Assembly: GCA_014607495.2 (NCBI GenBank) | Contig: CP053159.1 | Location: forward strand, 10,547,501-10,611,500 | Origin: Carposina sasakii | Taxonomy: Eukaryota; Arthropoda; Insecta; Lepidoptera; Carposinidae | Reading direction: 5' to 3' | Length of the DNA: 64,000 nucleotides | Part shown: in pieces, positions 1-10,550 of the stretch | Position numbering within the stretch: position 1 is the first letter of the stretch | How the letters are laid out: every line of letters starts with the position of its first letter | Notes under the pieces: generated by a model | What the model was told of the DNA's origin: nothing | The model's input: only the letters and a program-made list of their open reading frames with translations | Databases searched by the model: none | Made by a program: the position numbers and the translations under genes

Positions 1-711
1 GGTAAAGCTATGAAATTTTCTGCTTCACTCTGTGAGAGACAATCCATCAGTTGATATTTTTAGGAAAAGATTGAAGATCCATTATTTATCTCTCCCATCT
101 TCTTGATTAATAGTGTCTTAATGTCAGAATTATTATTCTGACATTATTATTATCAAACTCTTCTATTTTAGATTATTTTCTTGTTAACTAATTTAAAATG
201 CCTTTAAACGTGTTTTTTTTCTGTTTACTCATATATGTATGTTCATCTGTGCTAGTCAATTTTAAACCTAAGTTTGATACAAAGATTAAACGGAAATAAA
301 AGTTTTATTTATGACATTTTTATCATTATATTATTGTGGCCCTGGGGTTTGATGTTGTATCTATGCAGAATTGCTATTTTTTTATTTCAGAATGCCTTTT
401 AAATATATACGACAGACTGAAAATATATGTTTTGTTTTTACATACATACAAAAGTACGTTTATCTATCAAATAGAGTCTACATACATAACTGTCACAACT
501 TACCTCGGTACCTGTCACAACTTACCTCGGTCATAGGAGAGTAGTGACAAGGGGAGCATTTTCAGATTTCGAGGTATGTACCTATCAGAAACCTTACAAC
601 TTTCATTAACTTCGATGACTGTTTTGAAAAGAGAAATGATTGAGCTACATTTAGACATAGAGTTCACATGTTAGGTTAAGTAAAAATTGTCACAACCCTC
701 CTCGGTCTCCC
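1..711. other. Intergenic, no gene seen
   Basis: AT-rich sequence without convincing coding potential; the only open frames are short and unrecognised. The one local structure is a 22-base tandem duplication (unit TGTCACAACTTACCTCGGTA plus two bases) at 491-532. Confidence 0.6.
491..532. repeat. Short tandem duplication, about 22 bp x 2
   Basis: The unit beginning TGTCACAACTTACCTCGG occurs at 491 and again at 513 without a gap. A diverged third copy (TTGTCACAACCCTCCTCGG) lies near 687, just before a SINE head. Confidence 0.8.
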
Positions 712-791
712 CTACAGGCCCCGTGACTGGGATCGAACTTAGTGTCCCTCGCTTGGAAGGCGTACGTCTTAACCACTGGGCTATCGCAGTT
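712..791 (-). mobile_element. SINE family 1, tRNA-like head only
   Basis: On the minus strand this reads GATAGCCCAGTGGTTAAGACG (A-box-like; 21 bases less one at either end in other copies) and, after the lysate of the tRNA body, AGTTCGATCCC (B box). The same head occurs at 4646-4720, 43275-43355 and 62654-62740, so this is a dispersed SINE fragment and not a functional tRNA gene. Confidence 0.75.
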
Positions 792-1214
792 TTTTTTATT
801 TCATTGTAATTTTATCTTTTTACCAATATATTAAATAGATATAAGATTTATATAGGTACTGATTTAAAGAGAATTTCTCGATAAGTTGTGTGGAAGTGGA
901 GTAAGATTTTTGAATGTTTTCTCAGCTTCGCGCATTGTGTAAGAAAATAATGATAAATTGCTGTCTTTTATGACACAAAGATTTTTCCTCCTTTGGACAA
1001 CATAATTTATCGAAGTGCGTAAAGGGAGAGCGATATGGAATTATGGAAGACAAAAATATATGATAAGTAAAAAATAATATTGCGTTAATCTTTTAATATT
1101 AAATTCATTAGCTGCATAGTATTTATCTTTTTGGAACTTATTAAAACTAAAGATAAACATATACACTAAAGTCCTTTGAGTTCATTGGGCTGTGGTCAAG
1201 ACTTGGATCTCTTT

Positions 1215-1342
1215 ATATACCTATATATTTTTATAAAATTATTAATAAAGATATGAAAAAAATTCTTTACCCGAGTGGGAATCGAACCCACGACCACTGC
1301 ATAACGTGTTATTTGCTCTAACCACTGAGCTACCGGGTCATA
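1215..1342 (-). mobile_element. SINE family 2, tRNA-derived
   Basis: The minus strand starts ACCCGGTAGCTCAGTGG (A box) and contains GGGTTCGATTCCCAC (B box and T arm), so RNA polymerase III promoter elements are present. The anticodon arm cannot form a normal 5-bp stem with a 7-base loop, and the tRNA part runs into an AT-rich tail (AAAGAATTTTTTTC...). The same junction and tail recur at 3685-3765. A repeated tail after a degenerate tRNA indicates a SINE and not a tRNA gene. Confidence 0.65.
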
Positions 1343-1736
1343 TATATTTTAAGTAGTAGATCTGTTTGTCTATCTGTCTGCTGACTGTTCACGATTTTCA
1401 TGGTAAAATTGCTGAACGTAACTTGATATGGATTTAGAATACTCACGGTGCTCAGTCGTAAAAAACAGCTTAGTACATGCGTTCGTACAGATTTATTCAT
1501 CGATATCTAATATTGTAGATATGTTCAATAACAGGAAAATGCGCTCTACCCACTGACCTTTCGAAGCGTATTTCTTCGTTAATAATATTTGTAAGCTCTA
1601 AAACCTTTATACACGTTTCGATAGCGATAAAAAAGAATTAGTGTGTCGTCAACAAGAAGCAACCATGGCGGGGAGCTGTGAACGTGTAGCTTGCAGGGCA
1701 AACATCTCTCACCATACACATCCTCTAGAGACAAGA
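1343..1736. other. Intergenic, no gene seen
   Basis: No coding region or recognisable repeat that I can support. Confidence 0.5.
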
Positions 1737-1935
1737 TCATCGTCGTCGTCAGCCTATTGCAGTCCACTGCTGGACGTAGGCCTCCCCCAGAGCACGTCAC
1801 AAGGCTACTGCCATAGGGGGGTTTTTGCCCATAGTCCCCACGCTGGGCAGAGGGGTTAGTAACTGCACTCTGATTTTTGGACTATGTTGTTAGGACGGGA
1901 GGCACTTCTGCCCGCGAGAAGCGATATTCTGTACA
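1737..1935 (+). repeat. Lepidopteran dispersed repeat Z, copy 1
   Basis: Contains the core GCAGTCCACTGCTGGACGTA followed by GGCCTCCCCCAG, CACAAGGCTACTGCCATAG, GCCCATAGTC.CCACGCTGGGCAG and GGGAGGCACT. At least ten copies or fragments share these blocks in this window. The family resembles what is commonly annotated as the 3' end of a CR1/Zenon-type LINE in Lepidoptera; that name is from memory and tentative. Confidence 0.8.
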
Positions 1936-2199
1936 AATACTTTAGATCACTTATTCTCTATATCTATTCCACGATCCTAAAATAACCCCAACGACGGAGG
2001 AGGACCCAAGAGGAGTTTATGCACTGATTTATGTCCAAGGTGCTATCTTTGGTTTCATAACATGTTTCATGGCGATTGAAAACCTTATACGCATTTTTGA
2101 ATATACACATAGAGCACAGAGTATAAAACATAGTGTATAGGTGACATGGACACCGAAAATAATTCCAAAAATGGTAGGTACCTACCATGGTGGAAATGG

Positions 2200-2400
2200 T
2201 GGCCGCGTGGTGCCGGCAGATTAGAGTTAGTACCACCCCATGCCTGCCCGTGGGCATCGTACGAGGCGATTAAGGGTTTCCGGGAGGTGGGCAGCAGCGC
2301 CTCCCGTACTGACAACATAGTCCGAAATACAAACTGCGGTTACCAACCCGCCTGCCCAGCGTGGTGACTATGGGCAAATACCCCCCATGGCAGTCTTGTG
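2200..2400 (-). repeat. Repeat Z, copy 2 (inverted relative to copy 1)
   Basis: Reverse complement of the same blocks: TGCCGGCAGA, CCCCATGCCTGCCCGTGGG, GGGAGGTGGGCAGCAG, CTGCCCAGCGTGGTGACTA, ATGGCAGTCTTGTGGCGTG. It ends in a (GAA)n run at 2414-2432. Together with copy 1 it forms a loose inverted pair. Confidence 0.8.
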
Positions 2401-2686
2401 GCGTGCCCGCTGAAGAAGAAGAAGAAGAAGAAAGGTACCTACTAATAATGGTAATTTCAGGTTCTCGTAAAGCTAAACATGAAGTTAATACGTGACATGT
2501 ATTGTTTGTTACACACTAATTAACAATACGAGTATCGTATTGTCTATTCATATCTACATCTGATAGTGTGGCTCCATTTCCTATATCCGTGGGTAGTCTC
2601 GGTACGTACAATCTAAATTAATATCCAGCTCAGGTAGTAAGTATCCGTAATTCATGCAATTAATTGCCTTCTCTCCCGTTGCTATA

Positions 2687-3069
2687 TACAGGATGATTTT
2701 TGGTCGTCAACGTTTCCGAAAACTACGGAATCTCCTCATCATCACGATCATTTTTCTCCATGGAAGCATACCTGGGAAGTGTCTGGTTTCCAAAATATTA
2801 GGGTCCAAAGTTGAGTAAATAGACTGCGTTTTTCTGCATAAATGCACATAGACGCGCGTAGCAGGATTTTTTCACGAAAAATAATTAATATCTGTCTATA
2901 AAAAAAAACTAACATAAACACTAGACACTATAAATTTCGTACGATCAAAGAATTAAAAAAAAAATTAAAAAAAAAAAATTCCCAGCTTTTTTTTTGGCAT
3001 AAACTTACTTTATTTCATATATAGAGTACGTACCCTTCATTAAAGGTGGCCACAAAAAAACATCCTGTA
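2687..3069 (+). mobile_element. MITE family A, copy 1
   Basis: About 380 bp bounded by TACAGGATGATTTTT and AAAAAACATCCTGTA, i.e. short terminal inverted repeats. Internal blocks are ACGGAATCTCCTCATCATC, CATGGAAGCATACCTGGGAA, GATTTTTTCACGAAAAATAA and AAACTTACTTTATTTCAT. Copies at 3127, 32557, 34585, 52656 and 53978 share all blocks. No transposase frame is present, so it is non-autonomous. Confidence 0.85.
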
Positions 3070-3126
3070 TGTTACGGACATTGAGCTTGATATTTAGTAT
3101 GTGGTGGGGTTATACAGTAGGGTAAA

Positions 3127-3503
3127 TACAGGGTGTTTTTTCGTTGCCACCCTTAACGAAGGGTACGTACTCTATACATCAAATAAAGTAAGTTTATGCC
3201 AAAAAAAATGCAGGGAAACGACGTGAATTTTTTTAAAATTACTTGATTGGGTGAATTTTTTTGTGTCCAGTGTTTATGCTAGTTTTTTCATAAACTGATA
3301 TTATTTATTGCTCGTGAAAAAATCTTGCTACGCGCGTCAATGTGCATTTATGCAGAAAAACGCTGTCTCTTTACACAACTTTGGACCCTATTATCTTGGG
3401 AAGCAGACATTTCCCAGGTATGCTTCCATGGAGAAAAAATGATCGTGATGATGAGGAGATTCCGTAGTTTTCGGAAACGTTGACGACCAAAAGTCACCTT
3501 GTA
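3127..3503 (-). mobile_element. MITE family A, copy 2 (head-to-head with copy 1)
   Basis: Same blocks as copy 1 in reverse orientation, 57 bp away. The pair 2687-3503 therefore forms an inverted repeat of about 0.8 kb that could fold into a long hairpin RNA if transcribed. Confidence 0.85.
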
Positions 3504-3684
3504 TTGTTATACGAGTAGACGAATATGAAACATAAATAGATCGGAATAGTTGTACTACGAGTATTATTATTAGGTACACAGTAGGTGCAACAAGAAGTAA
3601 CGTCTTTTAGAAAACCTGCATAGGTCATTTTGGGGCAGTCTTTTTATTTGACATTATCATAATTAGATGAGCTGGCTGTAAAAT

Positions 3685-3765
3685 ATCCAGTAAAAATCTG
3701 TAAAATTCCCACTCGGGTGAAGAATTTTTTCCATTTTCTTTATTAATAATTTCATAAAATAAATG
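3685..3765 (+). mobile_element. SINE family 2 fragment
   Basis: ATTCCCACTCGGGTGAAGAA followed by a T-rich tail, matching the B-box side and tail of the element at 1215-1342 in the opposite orientation. The 5' half is missing. Confidence 0.6.
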
Positions 3766-4382
3766 TTGAAAATATGAAAGCTATTGTTTCCACTTCGAGA
3801 TGTCTCCAGACAAGTTTCTATTTTGTTCATTCTCTATTTTTAAACAAACCTGAATCCATGGAATCGAAAATCGCGAAAATATGCAGAAACATCTGCTATG
3901 TTAATTAAAAAAATAGCCTTTTACTAATTCCCAAATGGTGATAATATTCCAGTGACGTGTTCCTCTAAGTAATATTCTAAACTATATCAGTTTTGACACT
4001 AGCGCCTAGAATTCACCGCTCAAAGTTCTTTTTTACGATTTTAAAAGTGTAGTGGACTTTTCTTTATGTAAGCTATTCAAAACAGTAGAGACGTCAACGT
4101 TTTATTTTTGCTGGAAAGAGTATTAAATTCTTATTTGCTTTGCCATTGCAGCGGGAAAAGTCATAAAAAAATATGATAAGAGAACTGTGAAAGGAAGCTT
4201 TAGCTAGGGCTTTGTTTGCGTTTTTTGCTGTCAAACTGTGTAAAGTGTAAAGAATTAATTTTTTATATTTATTAAGTTTACAGTTTACAAATTATGATTG
4301 TACAATATCATGCAAAACATAATATGCGGGTGTTCTTTAATTGGCTAATCCTATGCCTGATTTCGGAACTAACATCTATTGT
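3766..4382. other. Intergenic, no gene seen
   Basis: AT-rich, without coding signal or recognised repeat. Confidence 0.5.
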
Positions 4383-4720
4383 ATGATGATCTCCGACCGT
4401 ATTTCGGTTAAGGCGACCAATCTCTACGGAGATTGGCCAGGTACGCAGGAGATATTATAGTGCACAAGTATGTGCGCAAGCACAGATGCACTCTCTATTC
4501 CGTTACTCTCATATTCCGATGGGATGGAAAGCCGACACGAACGAAGAGAGATCAGGCGCAGGACCAACGGTTTTACGTGCTTTCCGAGGCACGAGCTAAG
4601 TGACAATTTTGCAACATTAAAATCTGTACATTAATTAAATTGGTACAGGCCCGTGACTGGGATCGAACTTACGCCTCCCGCTTGGAAGGTGCACGTCTTA
4701 ACCACTGGGCTATCACAGCT
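4383..4720 (-). mobile_element. SINE family 1, near full length
   Basis: On the minus strand a tRNA-like head (A box TAGCCCAGTGGTTAAGACG, B box AGTTCGATCCC) is followed by a body of about 260 bp with GCTCGTGCCTCGGAAAGCAC, AACCGTTGGTCCTGCGCC, GAGAGTGCATCTGTGC, ACCTGGCCAATCTCCGTAGA and the 3' end ACGGTCGGAGATCATC. The same order is found at 62654-63170. Confidence 0.85.
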
Positions 4721-6189
4721 TATCTATTGTATTGTATATAGTAATACAGACAATGTAGTCATGCACATAGTAACTAGCGCCATCATCAAAAGGAACTTTA
4801 TCGTAGAACGCACTCTAGATATATTAGTGGGTAGTGGTATATTTACTTACACTATCGGTACAAGGACAAAGTACCTTTTATCTCAGGAAATCGAATTCCC
4901 GTGGGGAAATTTGTAAAATATGTTTCCTGGAGTCTTTTTATCTTGTCCACGCGGACACCCGACACCTACGAACCAGCAACCTGAAAAAAATAAAGAGCAA
5001 TAGGTAAAATACGTACTCCGACAATTAAACTTACATAACGCGACATTAACCATGTTATTACAAAAAATAACATTGTTTAAGTTAAAATTCGAATTCGAGA
5101 AATCGATTATTGCAGACTTTAGACGCGGTTTTATAACAAGACCGAATATAGTGATAAATAAAAATAAATATTTACACGCGCATAACTTTTGAAGTACCTG
5201 TAAAATAAAATATATTTTTTTTTTTTATTAAAATCAGATTTAAGAAAACCCAAAAAATAAGGCGGTAGTAGCTACGCAGTTCACCGGGTCAGCTTATCAG
5301 CTAGTGAAATGTAATAATTAGTACGTAGATAATAATAAGTAATTCGTTATCAAATTTACTTTCAATTAGTACAGCATACATGTTTGTTTTACGTTCGCCG
5401 TACCTACGTCGGCGAATGGTTGGTTCCGAGAGTAAACTTCCATTTTAATGAACTATTGGAGGCTTAGGAGATCCAGTTCGTAGTGGGATAATTGAAAAGG
5501 GAACTTGTTGATACAAGAAAAATAATTTTACTATATCTAATGTTATATACATACATATACACACAGCTGATTTCTTAAAATGGGGTAGTCAGAAATGCAG
5601 GATCATGAAGTAGACAGCTCTTACAGCTTCGTTTTGGCATAGCGCAGCTAGACAGGATGCTACCTCATAGCCTGAGAGAACATCTTGAGTTCTCAATCCC
5701 TGTTGATGTATTCTAGTCAAGCCCCGCATATAAACTAATTTTGTATTTATTATATTGTATATAATAATGTAATTTTACTATCAAGATGACAACTATAAAA
5801 TAATGAAATTGTGAATAAGATCTGCGAGTTCACGAACGATGTAAAAAATATTAGGTACACACTTGTTTGTTGCGGAGGTCAATGTAGTTTTTAACGATTT
5901 TTTGTCTCTAATCTGTTTAATTATGCCCGTTAAATTCAAAATTAACTGCTAACTGCTAAAATGTGGTTTCATTATTGCATTGTGGTGAGCACTCCGTAAC
6001 ATTAGTGTTTCATTCCAAACGCATAACAATAAAACTACACAATAATCAAAGTCTATGACTACTTACGCTGTAATCTAAAGCGCTGTAAAAAACCTTATTA
6101 CTGTAAAAAATAATAAAATCTTATGTCTGGATATTACCCATCATCATTAGCTAATGATTCATCTGTAAGAATGGAAATATTCATTCGCA
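4721..6189. other. Intergenic, no gene seen
   Basis: No supportable exon. Around 5610-5730 a stretch with CATAGCCTGAGAGAACATC resembles fragments at 38760, 44090 and 45580 (GCCTGAGGGAATGCCC type), probably an old LINE fragment. Confidence 0.45.
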
Positions 6190-6360
6190 TAAAATCACGG
6201 AGGATTCCCTTTTCCAGAGGGATAGGCAGAGATCTCGGATCTTCATTTATTACAGTCCTAACACACTTCTTTCGCTTCATCTACTTTCATGATATTCTTC
6301 ATGCACGCTCTTCGGATTAGCGTACTCTTGACCTGACTTTTCTCTATAATTTCTCCAATT
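6190..6360 (-). repeat. LINE 3'-end fragment (weak)
   Basis: CATAAAATCACGGAGGATTCC...AGGGATAGGCAGAGATC resembles the reverse complement of the LINE 3' end at 46170-46275 (CTCTGCCTACCCCTCCGG...GCGTAATTTTATGTATG). Strongly diverged. Confidence 0.45.
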
Positions 6361-7536
6361 TAGTCAATGAAAGTCGTTCCCCTTCCAACCTTTAAATCCA
6401 CTCTTGCTTTGAAATAAACAAACTTCAAATTAAAAAACTAATTGCTAATAACTCGCTCCTAGTGCTCAAAATGAGCTCAAATCGACTTTAGTAGCATTGC
6501 TACGAGCGCTATTGATTTACTTTGTAGGACGACGAATGATTGCGAGCTCTCCGCGTCGCGCAACCATGCCTAATATAATATTGGTGTTTGGTATTTCCGG
6601 TACCACAATATTCGAATTATTTTTGGATTGTGGATAAAAAACTAACAGCTAACGGATAAATTCACAACTGTTTTGTAGTTTGCTACATAGTTACTAACTA
6701 CACAATTATGTTTGTCGTAATTAGTTTTAATGTTTATTAATAAAAAATGCATGTGAACTTTGCAAACTTTTTTATCGCGTGAAATTGTGCTCGTATTTTC
6801 ATCTTAGATGATGCACCGGTATTAGGCTTTAAAGTTTTCTGTGGTATACACATTACTAAGTCAGAATAATTGATAGTCTATGTACTCCAGTTCCCTATGA
6901 ACTTCAGGCCCCGATCGCGGATGTAACAGAACGTGTTACAGACGTAATTGTAAATGTCGACGAAGGGTCATTTATCACGGGTTCCGCGGCAAATGTTTTT
7001 AACAAGCCATAAATTCCAAGCCTACAGTCGTGTACAGACTGCAGATTGCCATATAGGATTAGAGTGTAGCTTTTGTGAGGTTATTTGTGAACTTTCCGAG
7101 TAGGTATATTACTACTAATTTAATTATCTACTTATGCAAACGGAGTCACATTGAATAAAACTGTTCTTCTAAATAAATTACGAGCGGTATTATATATAAG
7201 GCCTTTATTAATTGCGCGATATTAGATCTCGGATGCGTGAACTTTGGTTTAACATATCAAGTTTTAAAATCAAGATTAAATCGAAATTAAAACCTCTAAT
7301 ATTTGCAAACAAGAATTTGAAACCTGCAGACTTATCTCGATTTCCAGTGTAGCTGTAAATAGCTAATGCTAAGGTTTCCTAGCATATTTATTGTGCCGGC
7401 AGCCGTACGAACCCAAAAAGACAATTGTCTTTAGGGTGCCAACATGTTAAATGTTCCTTCACGGCCGCTATCCTGAGAAGCCAAAGCTTGAAGCACCGGT
7501 GTGGATTGAGATCGAGATCTATTTAAAGCCTACCTA
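6361..7536. other. Intergenic, no gene seen
   Basis: No coding signal or recognised element. Confidence 0.5.
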
Positions 7537-7774
7537 TACAGGGTGTAACAAAGAGGGTATGTTAAGCGAAAAGCTATGTAAATAGCCCACTATAGAGAAC
7601 CTATCTACAAAATTTAAGAGTCGAAAGGAAAATTCCTGAGATATTTAAAAATTCTCCATACTATCCGGAAAAATAAGCATGTGATTTCGGGTCTCAAATT
7701 TTGTGGATAGGTTCTCTACAGTGGGCTGTTCATATAGCTTTTTGCTTAACATACCCCTTTTGTTACACCCTGTA
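7537..7774. mobile_element. Foldback MITE family B, copy 1
   Basis: A 238-bp near-palindrome: TACAGGGTGTAACAAAGAGG at the left and its inverse ending ACACCCTGTA at the right, with both arms continuing through TATGTTAAGCGAAAAGCTAT and TAGAGAACCTATC. The flanks read TA on both sides, compatible with a TA target duplication. Other copies are at 26137 and 53433, with fragments at 36353, 56526 and 62366. It has no coding capacity. Confidence 0.85.
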
Positions 7775-8772
7775 TACTTACGCTATTTATACATTCAGAT
7801 ATAGCTATTGATCTATACTTCACATAAAGTCAGCTCTATCAAATAATATCAGCTCAGTTATATGATTCAATAGTAGGAGATTGTTTCCATTACGTAACAT
7901 ATTACATAACTCTATATGTTTCCGACGTTTCAAGCATATCAGTTTCATTTCATGCAAAAAGTTGGAGAAATCACACTAAGTTTATACATAAAAGTTACGG
8001 AGATTACATCGAAAACTTGTTCCCTTGTTTGTAATATTTATTATAACATAGGCATATAAAAGAATCGTAAAGCTGGTTGATTGGTTCTGTATTTGAAAGA
8101 AAACAACTTATTTCTTTATTTCTCAAGGGAAAATAATTCTCAGAGAGACCTAAGAGAGAGCTAACGAATCGCCTCTCGTAGAGATACTACCCATGTAAGA
8201 ATAATCATCTTTCACAAAATAACTTTTCAATATTTAATTGTATTATAGGATCAGTGGAGGGTGTAGGGTCCGGTGGTGGCGAACCCTCGATGGAAACTTT
8301 TCAATACTTAAATATGAATGAAGTCACCGAGTAATGTCCCATTCATGTGTGAGAAATAAAATCCCGAAAATACCGCGGGAACAGAAAAACGTATACCTAC
8401 ACGGACCAAGTGATAAAAGGCCATTAGAGATGCAATAAAGTAGATGAATGTCATGTTTAGAAACTAGAATATGTATTAGACAGGCACAAAAAGTCTAAGT
8501 AGTCTGAAATTTCTAGATTTCTTATAACATACACGCTCCTTTATGTGTTTAGTGTTCGGTACCATCGTGACGATAATATTTTATCGTTGCGTTTCTCCCG
8601 CCATTGGAGGCGAAGCCTTAGGGGCGACATTGACCTTATTAGTGTTTTCCTGTTTATTCCCTTATGCCTTAGGGACACATAAGGTTTTGATTACTCAGGA
8701 CTTGATACTAATCATAAATTAAGGGCTTCTTAGTATTATGTCTGGAATTAATGGTATCAATATGCTTTATAC
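7775..8772. other. Intergenic, no gene seen
   Basis: No exon or repeat I can support. Confidence 0.5.
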
Positions 8773-8940
8773 ATGATGTGTTTCGCTAACTGCGCGGGAT
8801 ATAATATATCAGTGTGTGCGCAAACACAGGTGCACTCTCTATTTCTTCACTATGGAACGGAAAGCCGACACAAACGGAGAGAGATTAGGTACAGTACCAA
8901 CGGTTTTACGTGCTTTACGAGGCACGATCTAAAGGATAAT
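8773..8940 (-). mobile_element. SINE family 1, body fragment
   Basis: Minus strand contains the body blocks around AGAGTGCACCTGTGTTTGCG, GTGTCGGCTTTCC and GTAAAACCGTTGG but lacks both the tRNA head and the 3' end. Confidence 0.7.
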
Positions 8941-9385
8941 TATTACCTTACATTTTAATTTGTTTCTTCCATAACTATATCGGTGGTTTTTTAAATTAAT
9001 AGCTGATTTTGAGTAATTTATATCGCATTTGTCCCTTATTCTCCATTCTTTAATTTAGACAAACCTTTCCCTGTTCACTTAATTAAACTTTAACAAAAAG
9101 TTAAACGAGAGCAAAACATAAAAGACAGTTTCTAGGCAGCTTGCCCAAAATTAACCGCCTGTAGTTCTAGGTCATAATTGTGCAAGTTTTTTCCTTGAAA
9201 AACACAACAAAACACTACCATATTCGAGCATGGTTTTCAATAATCTTATCAAACAAATAAATTAATTTTCAGAAATTAAGTCCCCCGAAAATGGAGCTAG
9301 TACCTGCATAATTCGAGCTCTATTTCATATTACGTTAATAAACCTGAATAATTAGAACCTTTCTTGTGTATATCTTATTTTGTAA

Positions 9386-9650
9386 CTAGTGGACGGCCGC
9401 GACTCCATCCGCGTTAACTGCAGAAAAAACAAAATGTTGAAATCATCCGAGAAAAAAATATTATCCCGGAATAAAAAGTATCCTAAGTGTTATTCTGATA
9501 TTTAAGTTATATTATTGTGAAGTATCATCAAAATCCTTTTAGTAGTTTCTGCGTAAAAGAGCAACAAACATTCATTCTTACATCCATACATACATCCTCA
9601 TAAACTTACCCGTTTATAATATACCCGTTTATAATAGGATAGAACGTAGT
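9386..9650 (+). repeat. RTE-like LINE tail R, copy 1
   Basis: Starts CTAGTGGACGGCCGCGACTC, continues with CATCCGAGAAAAAAATATTATC and ends in an ACATCCATACATACATCC type tail and ACCCGTTTATAATA. This dispersed 3'-tail family, with a consensus start near CTAGTGGACGCCCGCGAC, recurs at 28203, 33020, 41192, 45160, 48607 and 49152. Confidence 0.65.
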
Positions 9651-9663
9651 GTATCCAAAGTTT

Positions 9664-9805
9664 CGTCATCATCATTTACAGCCCTGAGAAGTCCACTGTT
9701 GGACATAGGCCTCCCCCAACAACCTCCATTCCGACCGGTCGGAAGCAGCCTGCATCCAACCGACGTCTTGGCCAGGTAGTCCGTCCACCTCGCGGGTGGC
9801 CTTCC
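9664..9805 (+). repeat. Repeat Z-related LINE end
   Basis: AGTCCACTGTTGGACATAGGC followed by a different body (CGACCGGTCGGAAGCAGCC, CCACCTCGCGGGTGGCC), so it shares the core with repeat Z but belongs to a different subfamily. Confidence 0.65.
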
Positions 9806-10429
9806 CACGCTGCGTTTGCAGATAAATAATGCAAATTGAAGAAAATATCTTTATGATGTTTCACGCCTCACTCCGCTATGCCAATCGTGGACTTGCAGTT
9901 CTGGCTACACTTTGGAAACATGGCTGTATGTATATGTATGTACTCATGTGAAGCATTTTATATATGGCCGGAATGAATATTTTTTTAAAGAGAATGGAAT
10001 TTCAGGACCTTTAGCTCATTGACTGGTAGAGATAGAAAAATAGAAATGCCATTAAAGTCATTAAGCTCGCCCTTGTGCAGAAAATTGTAGTACAATAAAG
10101 AATTTTATCTATCTATCTACATATCTATTGAACAGGTTCCTTCGATTCAGTCTGCGATGTATATTAATGTCGATATTTTATAATGCTACATCGAAGCTAC
10201 TAAAAAGGTTTGCAGAGCTTTATCATTTCAGTTATCGCTTTGAAGATATCTGCGTCCAATACAATATACTCATACAATCGCTGTTTGGAATAACTTACTG
10301 TAGAGACTTAAAAAATCAGATGTCCAGGAAAGGAATTCACTGGAACTGGGAAAGTGATTGAATTGTCAATTTTTTCATTAAACTAAATATGTTATTTAAA
10401 TGCTAACAATATTAACCATTATCACATTT

Positions 10430-10550
10430 CTTTGGTAATACATACATAAAATCACGCCTTTATCCCTTACGCGGTAGGCAGAGCACCAAGGGCCGATAGA
10501 ACTACATGGTGCCACTTCTGATCAATTTTGAGGGTAAAGTTGATAATAAT
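10430..10550 (-). repeat. LINE 3'-end fragment
   Basis: TAAAATCACGCCTTTATCCC...GGTAGGCAGAGCACCAAGGG...GGTGCCACTTCTGATCAATTT. A close copy is at 55528-55630. The orientation with the 'catacataaaatcacgcc' end on the left implies a minus-strand LINE. Confidence 0.6.

Noticed and set aside
1269..1342. tRNA gene on the minus strand
   Set aside because: A and B boxes are good, but the anticodon arm does not fold, the first acceptor pair mismatches, and the AT-rich tail recurs at 3685; it is a SINE.
2414..2432. (GAA)n run as a regulatory element
   Set aside because: It is the simple-repeat tail next to a repeat Z copy.
10128..10361. 77-codon plus-strand frame
   Set aside because: It starts at TTG, has no family resemblance and lies in AT-rich DNA; probably chance.
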